A stretch of DNA of 64,000 bases. It comes from Aralia elata. Its lineage: Eukaryota; Streptophyta; Magnoliopsida; Apiales; Araliaceae. The stretch spans positions 54,616,275-54,680,274 of the forward strand of contig CM068377.1 of assembly GCA_034770075.1 (NCBI GenBank), written 5' to 3'. Under the pieces are notes generated by a model that did no database searches, was not told the DNA's origin, and saw nothing but the letters and a program-made list of their open reading frames with translations. This document shows positions 56,231 to 64,000 of this stretch, piece after piece. Numbering within the stretch: position 1 is the first letter of the stretch; each line of letters starts with the position of its first letter. The position numbers were made by a program, and so were the translations under genes.

Positions 56231-57826
56231 TGTTAGGTTTGTATAACGCGAACATGCAATCAAATTACATAAATAAAGCGGAAGCGCGATAAAATCAGAT
56301 TTTAAAATTTTATACAAACCATCACCATGATCTTTCTTTATGCACAATTATTAATTAAACGAAAGAGATGGAGAATAAAAATTATACCCTTGTAGAATTA
56401 TAGTTTCCTCAGGTACAAGTTCACCTCTAATTCCTTCGCGTTCTCCTTGAATTCCACCGATTAAATTCCTTCCTTTGATCAACGTTAGCTACCCAAGTGT
56501 TTGGCCTCTAGAGGTGATCCACCAAGGAATAATACATGTTCAAGAAGATGGGTGGGTGTTGGCAAAATCCTAGTTTCTATCTCTATAGAAATTGTAAGTA
56601 CTCTCTACAATTCTTATGCAAGAGTGTGTAACCCTAATCTATGATAAGACTTCTCTTATTTATAGATGTAGGAAAACCCTTTCCTAAACTATTTAGGATT
56701 AGGGTTTCTATTCTAATTAAACTCCTTTAATTAAATTAAACTCCTAATCCAATTAGGAATTCATGTGAGAGTACTTCTATTAATTAATTCTCAATCCCTA
56801 TTAGGAATTAAATAATAGTAATAGTAATAATAATAATAAGACTCCTCTTATTAATTTATATTTAATATTTCTGAAATATTAAATAATAAATATTAAGCTA
56901 TTTAATTTATTCTATATCCATAGACTAAATTAAATACACATAACTCATTATTACAATTATGTCATTTACTTCTTAAATAAATATTTTCCTTTTGCGGTGT
57001 GACCCTTTAAGTTCTCCATATTAAACCGGTTGTGAATAAATCAATTAGAACAATTCTAATCTTATTTAAATAAATAAATTAAATTATTTAATTTATTTAA
57101 ATAAATAATATTTATTCTACAATAAGGGTAAGCCCCCTTAGCGATCAACGACTTTCCACATAATATAGATTTCAACATTAATCATAAAAGAACCTTTCAG
57201 TGCATAGTTACCGTACAATTCAATCCTTCTACCATACAATGTCCCAATTAAATATAAGACATGGAATTACTGTCAAGTCTTATTTTATTTAATTATATGT
57301 ATTTCGATTCTCAAATGCACAACTCTAAATAATGCAAATTAGAAACTCTTTTCTTATTTCATTCTGCCTTGGCCAAGGACTACTGAGTTGTCATTTATCG
57401 AATCACATAGGACATTCACATCTTTTACTAGACGTGGTAGATTCTTTGTTGATCATTCACCTATCTCCATGTACAACTTATTATACCCAATCATACCCTT
57501 TGTTATACCCTAAAGGTCTTAAGGGACATGTCAAAGTATAACTCATCATACACAAGATATGTACTAATCTATCCGGATTCACTAATCCCCTTTTTAGTAA
57601 TCCAACGATTAGGAACGATTTTAGTTTGTGAGCTATCTAGAATTTAGATCTCATTAGCATGATCACCATTATGATTCTAAAAGAATTGCTCAAAACTATG
57701 AGTTTATCACATTTAATATAACAGCACTATGTAGATAATATAAAATGCCTTTAATAACTGAATAAGATTACAAAGTATATGCTACATCATATCAAATATG
57801 ATTGGCTTGTGTGCATACTACTTTCA
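56231..57826 (-). repeat. Copia 5' LTR
   Basis: TGTTAGGTTTGTATAACGCG at 56231 to the reverse complement of TGAAAGTAGTATGC at 57826. Compared with the 3' LTR it lacks about 210 bp (ACAAGATAT joins GTACTAATC at 57559; the left copy has the intervening part at about 50960-51168). Confidence 0.88.
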
Positions 57827-58651
57827 TCCATCTCATGAAAACCGGATTTAAGGTCCCGTGATATTGAAAGTTGCGATTGCGAGCTATTGAGACGACTTTC
57901 ATGCCCACGGATCGCCACAACCCTATTTTGATGCTTAATTTCCCGTTTATCACCAAAAAGCAACTTCTAAACAAAACAACAAAGATCTTTTAAAATCAAA
58001 TCGTTCTGGGTTAGTAAGATGACCTTAAGTTAAAATTGAACGTAATAAAGAATCTCATTTCTTATTTGGCGAAGGGTTTGAAAACCATATTTTCCAAAAC
58101 GTCACCCAAAAATGTTTTATCAACTAAAAGCTAAAATGAACCTTTTCCTTGAATCAAATCCCTCGCGCATAGGTTCAAAGAGGTTTTAAGTTACTTTCAA
58201 AATAACGCACTTCTCACGATTTCGATCTAAGGTTAGATAGCGATTTCCTTTAAAATCACACACATACACACATACACCTCACACTTAGGAAAACAATAAG
58301 ATACGGTAACTGTGTTTTCACAGAAGTCGGGGGGTGCCTAACACCTTTCCCTCGCTTAAACAAGCCCTCGAACTCTATGAATCTCGGTTTCAAGACTAAT
58401 TTTACGGAGTTACATATTAGGCCATATTGCAAAAACCTAAAAAATTCGGATGAGTTGGTACATCCATTTTAATTTTTACCAATTGGCGACTCTGTCTAAT
58501 TGGCCCATCATTAAAATTAACCTTTCAAAATCCCATTGATATTTATGTCGGCTTTTTCCTAAAAATCACCCTTTAAGCGAAATGATTAAATTAAAATCTT
58601 AAAAAAGGGTAGAAACAAAATAAAATTTAGGAAAATTTTCCCGGCGTCGAC
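57827..58651 (+). repeat. Tat-type LTR, 3' half
   Basis: Diverged relative of the Tat-A LTR: TTTAAGGTCCCG, GGGGTGCCTAACACC, GGATGAGTTGGTACATCCATTT and ACCAATTGGCGACTCTG recur, and it ends CCGGCGTCGACA. The 5' half is missing where the copia LTR begins. Confidence 0.8.
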
Positions 58652-59506
58652 ACTAAACTCCACTATTTATCTCAAAAATTAAATAAATATCTACCACACA
58701 TCACTTATCATACTTATCTTTAATCAATAACTTTTTATTCATCAATTATTCATACCTTTTCAATCTTTCAACAATTATTCACCATTATTCACAATTATTA
58801 TTATAGACTCACAATAGTAACAACGAGGTCGTTCCCAAGAAAGAGTGAGCCTTCCGTATAAACGACGCACAATTAAATAACCCCTTTCTTGGACAGAACT
58901 TCTAGATATTGTCAATAATGCTCACTGGTCTAATAATATCATATCAAATAATATGAGTTACTATGTCATGATAATTATTGATTTAATAATATGAGATACT
59001 GTGCAGATGTTATTGTAACAATTATTGAGTAATAATATGAAATATTATGCAGTTGCTACTATAACAATTATTGAATCAATAATATGAAATACTGTGCAAT
59101 ACCATGTACTACTATAGGGTATCGCGTGTTACTGTGGAATACCGCGTGCTATTGTAAAGTACTGTGTGCTACTATACTTTTATCACCGGTATTTTAACAG
59201 TTGCAAGTGATAGTACCGTTGATAATTTTTATTAAAAAAATTATTTTTATCGTTTTCAGTATCCGATAGTTATATCATTGTGGGGCCCACTAATGATTGG
59301 TTGTGTCGGCGCCATCGTACTTTACCTAATATTTCAGGCATAACGAATATTCTCTGACAGAACGAATATTCTCAAACATACTTTTTATCTTATAATTTGC
59401 ACATATCACCCTTAACTTTATCATTATATCAATTTAATACTTTACTATTTAGAATAATAATTATAAAAAAATTAAATTATATTTATTAAATGTCGGGGTC
59501 TTACAC
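58652..59506 (-). repeat. Probable LTR fragment with TGTAAGACCCCGAC start
   Basis: On the minus strand it starts TGTAAGACCCCGACATTTA at 59506, an LTR-like terminus. A degenerate tandem segment (58930-59170) repeats AATAATATGAAATACTGTG and GTATCGCGTGTTACTGTGG words. The left end is cut by the Tat-type LTR. Identity as an LTR is inferred from the terminus only. Confidence 0.45.
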
Positions 59507-60250
59507 TAACCCTATGCAATAATTTATAGACTTATTAGTAGGAACCTTACAGGCTGGACCTATAAATGTAAACTTACTCGTAGCTCAGCCTTGAAGAATT
59601 TTAAAAACATAAGACCCCTAGAGTTTAAAGGAACCGCTGAGTCTATAGAGGCTCAAGCATGGATCAAAGAGATAAAGAAGACGTTTGTGATTGCTAGGAT
59701 TGGGGAAGATTAGAAGACGGTATTCGTTACCTACGTGATGAAAGGTGAAGCCAATTCCTGATGGAAAGCAGATCAGAACGATAGGTTTAAGGAATTATTC
59801 TTTGATAACTATTTTCCTAGAAGTATGCAGAGTTGCATGGAGATGTGATTCTTGAAGTTGAAGCAAGAGGACATGACTGTGCCCCAGTATGCTGCAAAAT
59901 TTAACCAATTAGCGAGGTTTGCTCCGCATCAAGTAGATACGGGGGATAAAAAAATGAGGAGGTTTGAGCAGGGCTTTAAACCTTGGTTGTATAACAGGCT
60001 GTCTATGCTACAGATAGATAGTTTCGCTGCGATTTTTAAAAAGAAAAGGCAATAATAGCTGAGAAAGGAAGCGAAGCTTTGATGAAGTTCTACAAGGAAC
60101 AGAAGAAGAAGAAGAAGAAGAAGAAGAAGAATGATGGAGGGAGAAGGCAATAGTGGTAGTAACCACAAGAGGAAATAGAACAATAATATAGGAGATAAAG
60201 ATGGAGACTTTAAAAAGAAGGTTGAGGGTGTAAGAATTGTGGTAAGAACC
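59507..60250 (+). pseudogene. Decayed gypsy gag
   Basis: Readable text: PLEFKGTAESIEAQAWIKEIKKTF, then an open stretch 59852-60055 (KLKQEDMTVPQYAAKFNQLARFAPHQVDTGDKKMRRFEQGFKPWL). A (GAA)n run at 60104-60131. Belongs to the chromovirus-type Gag family, related to but distinct from the Tekay element above. Confidence 0.8.
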
Positions 60251-61560
60251 ACATGGGATGTGCGAAGAGTAAGAACGTATGTTATAATTATGAGCAGGAG
60301 AGACACATCGCTCCTAACTACATAAGTCCAAAGAAGAAGGATGTTTATGTGTGGTGCCTAGGATTATCAAACACGAAACTATCTAAGGAAAGGGGTGGAT
60401 GTAGGAGAAGAAAGCAAGGGTGTTTCTTATGTGATGCTCTAAATTATTAGGTAAGAGATTACCCAAGGTGGAGAATGAAGACAGGAAGGGAAATGGAGGT
60501 AGTAATGATAACAAGTTATCAATAATAGGGCCGACTGCACCAAGTCGACAAATGGAGAGGACTTTCTATATGACTGTCAAGGATGCAATTGCATCAAAGG
60601 GTATAAGATCAAGGATCATTTTGATCAACTTGATTAATATATACGTATTAGTTGAATAGGGTACAACCTGTTAATGGTAAAGTTATAAGAACTTTAAGAT
60701 AAGAAATAATTACAACCAAATGTATCCCCTTAGGTAGCATTAGTTTTGTTAAGGAGAATAATGGCTTTTAAAACCTATATCTTGATCATTAAGAATAAGT
60801 ATCCTATACCTAGGATTGATGATATATTTGATATGTTAAAAGGTGCCAAGTAACATTTTTTAGATTGATTTGCAAGCGCAATATCAACAGTTGAAGTTAA
60901 AGAGTGAAGATGAGTTAAAAGACGACGATTAGGATTGTTATGGACACCACAAATTTTTAATGATGCTTTTTCGATGGACAAACGCTCTAGCAGCGTTTAA
61001 GAATTTGATGAATAGGGTTTTTAAAACTTATGTAGATAAGTTGTGGTGGTGTTTGTAGATGATATTTTAAATATACTCCAAAACACAGGAGGAGCATCTT
61101 AAGTATTTACGGAGTGTGATAGAAACTTTGAGGAGGATCATGAGGAGCACTTATGGATAGCGTTGGAGATTTTAAGGAAAGGGAAATTGGATGCCAAGTT
61201 TTTCAAGTGAGAATTTTGGTTAGAGAGAGTCCAGTTTTTAGGACGTGTGATTGATAAAGATGGTTTTGTAGTAGATCTGATGAAAGTAAAAGTAGGGATT
61301 AACTAGGAACAACCGAAGACCCCAACTAAAGTTAGAAATTTCATAGGACTAACGGGGTTTTTTTTAAGATAGCGGCCCACGACCTACTTTGATTAAGAGG
61401 GCAATAAAGTATGTAAGGATAGATATGTGCAAAGAGTATTTTTAGAAATTAAAGGAAAGGTGGAGTATGGCACCAGTATTATCTTTGTCAGATATTAGTG
61501 GTGATTTTTAGTGAATAGCAATGCGTCACATTAAGGATTTGATTACGTTTGATGTAATAT
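60251..61560 (+). pseudogene. Decayed gypsy zinc knuckle, protease and RT
   Basis: VCYNYEQERHIAPNY is a knuckle with lost cysteines (60280-60320). RT traces: NKYPIPRIDDIFDMLKGAK (60795-60850), WTNALAAFKNLMNRVFKTYVD, VFVDDILN (61050), FLERVQFLGRVIDKDG. RNase H and integrase are not visible; the element is deleted there. Confidence 0.65.
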
Positions 61561-61887
61561 GTAAAATGCAATATCCCGAATGTTTATAAGTTAGTAAATC
61601 ATGATATTAAAATATTATGATGATTGTGGCATACAATGATCCTTAGAAAAGGAAATTTATGAGTTAAAGAAAGGATAATACTCAGAGTATAATTGAGTTT
61701 GATAAAGGACATAGAATAAAATCTATAATAATTTGTTAAGGAAGTGGATGAAATAGGTAATATAAAACATATGTTATTGTAATACGTTGAAATTATTCAA
61801 CTATAAAATTTCGGAAGAAGATTTAAGCGGACAAAGTAAGGATGTTTCGGTGATTCCGAGGACGGAATCCTTATAAGAGGGGATGAA
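61561..61887 (+). other. Body end with LTR-start remnant and polypurine tract
   Basis: TGCAATATCCCGAATGTTTATAAG at 61568 resembles the LTR-like starts at 28933 and 37651. The 3' LTR is preceded by CCGAGGACGGAATCCTTATAAG and AGGGGATGAA. Confidence 0.6.
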
Positions 61888-62572
61888 TGTGACAACCCAG
61901 ATTTTTTCGAGAATAAAATTGAAATAAGGATTTAATAAAAAGGGAGATGATATTTTCACAACAGTTTTTGATATTTCCACACGAAAAGTGTCGCTATAGA
62001 TCCTATAGCGACGATTTTTATCTCTACAGAGACACTTTGCATGTGGAAATATAAAAAACTGTTGTGAAAATATCGTTTGCCAATAAAAATTCTTATTATG
62101 AGGTGTAGCGGGTTGAATGTAAAATATATATGTGTTATATATATATATATATGTGGCTTATGTGATAAAAGAATAAATATATGTGAATTATATATTTATT
62201 ATAGATTAAGCGATGAGATGAGGTCTAATAGTTAGCGAAAACTAATTAATTTGATTAGTATGGACTAGCTGTCGAAGCGTATAATTGTATAGAAGGAAGT
62301 TAAACTCGAATTTAAGTTCGGAGTGAGCTGTAATGATGATGAGGAAGAAAGAAAGAAGAATGTAACGATCATGAGTCGTGGGTAACTTAGTAATTCGAGC
62401 TTATGGATATTATTGAATAAAATAGACTTTTATTAGTAATATTATGTGTTAAGCATTTAAAGGTTATATTATGACCTAGATTATGTGTAGGCGACGATTA
62501 GTAAGTATGAAAGTTTTCGTAGAAGCTAATGTGGTGGTTTTGTAAAATATCGCTAGAGTACTATTTATTGGA
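61888..62572 (+). repeat. 3' LTR start (truncated) of the decayed gypsy element
   Basis: TGTGACAACCCAGATTTTT directly after the polypurine tract. Cut at 62572 by the minus-strand Tat LTR. Includes a MITE-like hairpin and (TA)n at 62137-62151. Confidence 0.7.
61949..62074. mobile_element. MITE-like 126-bp inverted repeat
   Basis: Left arm GATATTTTCACAACAGTTTT ... and right arm its near-exact reverse complement (arms about 50 bp, few mismatches), closing on a CTATAGATCCTATAG-type palindromic centre. No terminal duplication obvious (flanks GAGAT / GTTTG). Size and structure fit a miniature inverted-repeat transposon; family not named. Confidence 0.65.
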
Positions 62573-64000
62573 TGTCGACGCCGGGTTTTCGCCTCTCCCG
62601 ATTTTTGTCCTTTTCCGATTTTAGCCTTTGTTATTAGATGATGTTTGGAAAAGGTCGGCATGAGTGTCGACGGGGTTTTGAAAGATCGTTTTTTATGATG
62701 AGCCAATCAACTAGAGTCGCCAGTTGGTATATTTGAAATGGACGTACCAACTCATCTGAGTTTCGTTTTCGTAAATCACTGGCTCATATGTGACTCCGAG
62801 TTAATTGGTCTGCGAACCGAGATTCATAGAGTTCGGGGGCTTGCTTAAGCGAGGGGAAGGTGTTAGGCACCCCCCGACTTCCGTGTAACACGGTTACCGC
62901 AATCTTGATGCTTTCCTATCCTTTAATCCTCGAATGTGTGTGTGTGTATGTGCGTGTGTGTGTGCCTATGTGAATGTTGTGGTGAATTTGTATGAAAGAA
63001 TCATTTGGATTTTTAGGGAAAGTTGTGTTTTAATTTGAGAACGCTTCGGAATGTCTTTTCGGCATACACGAGAAAGCTTTATGAGAAATGTTTGATTTTA
63101 ATTGTCAAAAACCATGAGATTTTCATTAGGTGTCGTTTTGGCAAAAACAAGAGTTTTCTAAACCTTCGTCAAAAATAGGAATCGAGATCTATACGTTGCT
63201 TTCGTAACTCAAATGATGGGCAACTTCTAGAATCTCTTTAACCCTATGCACAAAGGTTTAATAAAACATTACTTATTTCCATAAAATTAATTTTGTGATG
63301 TTTGAAAAACGATTTTTTCTTTTGCCTTCTCGTTAAATAGGAATCGACATCCATTAGCATTCCCAATTTTAGCCTCGTGATTCTAATAACCTAGTTTGAT
63401 TTGATTTTATGAAAATCTTATCGTTTAGCTTTGAAATCAATTTCGTCTCATAAATCAAATTAAGCATAAACACGCGTCGGGGCTATTCATTGGCATGTAA
63501 GCCATCAAAATAACCCGAACGCCCACAATCGCATATTTTCACTATGACGGGGCCTTAAACGCGATTCTCGCCTTGGCGTCGTTTTAAGGCCCGACGATTA
63601 CATATTTACAATGAAAGGTACATCGAATTTATTACATACATCAAAAGATGTCCATCATCGGATTTGGACCACGGGGTCGCGCTCCTAGGCTCACATCCAA
63701 AATCGCTACACACCCACAAGATCCTAAAAATAGCAATCTAAACAATCTATGCACAATACATCATTACAACGAGCTAAAAATTCACCAAACGGATATCATC
63801 GGGCCATTAGGAGGAATTTCATTCCATTTGGAACCCTCACTAATAGCCCTCAATCCACGGATTCACCACAATATACAAGACCAACTACATTTAATATAAT
63901 TCGGATGACAAAAAGCTTCAACAAAAATGGTAAAACAAAATGCTAAAACAAAGGATTTTTCACTTTGCAAATAACCCACACGATATATATGAATTTTTGT
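62573..64000 (-). repeat. Tat-type LTR, minus strand, 3' end here and rest beyond the window
   Basis: + strand starts TGTCGACGCCGGGTTTTC, the reverse complement of the Tat-A LTR end. Shares ordered blocks with 8971-11096: CTTCCCCTC...GGTGTTAGGCACC (62850), the GT microsatellite (62936), GGCCTTAAACGCGATTCTCG (63551) and ATCGGATTTGGACCACGGGG (63657). No primer site adjoins its 3' end, so it is a 3' or solo LTR; the element body would lie past 64000. Confidence 0.88.

Larger units (their letters stand above)
50326..57826 (-). mobile_element. Ty1/copia retrotransposon, decayed, both LTRs present
   Basis: 3' LTR 50326-51434 (truncated), RNase H, RT, integrase, protease, gag, leader, primer site 56215-56229, 5' LTR 56231-57826. 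Gene order gag-PR-INT-RT-RH on the minus strand defines copia. All coding parts have stops and frameshifts. Confidence 0.9.

Noticed and set aside
61949..62074. Intrinsic terminator or microRNA precursor reading of the hairpin
   Set aside because: Arms are about 50 bp and near-perfect with a palindromic centre inside an LTR; a MITE is the simpler reading, and no mature miRNA sequence is recognised.

Overview
The window is plant nuclear DNA made almost entirely of LTR retrotransposons. Every long reading frame I recognise belongs to Ty3/gypsy or Ty1/copia gag-pol or to extra ORFs carried by such elements. I found no convincing single-copy host gene, tRNA, rRNA or CRISPR. The organism is a flowering plant (Tat, Athila and Tekay-type gypsy lineages, plant mobile domain proteins); the species cannot be named from the sequence.

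Layout. 1-11096 (+): 3' two thirds of a Tat-lineage element (Tat-A): reverse transcriptase, RNase H, a second archaeal-type RNase H, integrase, then two genes on the OPPOSITE strand (a DUF7745-like and a plant-mobile-domain-like protein), a 109-A run, a 140-bp higher-order tandem array, a polypurine tract and a 2126-bp 3' LTR. 11097-11760 (-): Athila-like LTR fragment. 11761-39970 (+): a second, decayed Tat element (Tat-B), split by a multi-level nest. A Tekay-type gypsy element (-) at 15087-34841 sits in its protease (5-bp duplication GCAAC). Inside that element, at 23242-31681, sits a non-autonomous element with 2.64-kb LTRs and only 261 bp of body (duplication ATAAT). Inside the latter's 5' LTR is a solo LTR at 23860-26754 (duplication GATAT). 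Tat-B resumes at 34847 with protease/RT/RNase H, is broken by a further LTR fragment (37651-38860), and ends in a remnant of the antisense DUF7745 gene.

39971-50325: Athila-like sequences without pol: a minus-strand LTR-body-LTR-body tandem, then an inverted plus-strand 3' end with a GC-rich LTR, then another minus-strand fragment. 50326-57826 (-): decayed Ty1/copia element with both LTRs. 57827-62572: Tat-type LTR piece, another LTR piece, a heavily decayed gypsy gag-pol with a 3' LTR start and a MITE-like hairpin. 62573-64000 (-): start of another Tat LTR, continuing past the window.

How the parts relate. The three target-site duplications order the nest: Tat-B is oldest, then the Tekay element, then the short-bodied element, then the solo LTR. 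Items worth follow-up: the antisense gene pair with a retained intron in Tat-A, the 4 x 35 = 140-bp array in its 3' UTR, an extra acidic/coiled-coil ORF upstream of gag in the Tekay element, LTR-start/polypurine remnants just upstream of 3' LTRs in several elements, and a nine-copy hairpin motif in the Athila-like 3' UTRs.
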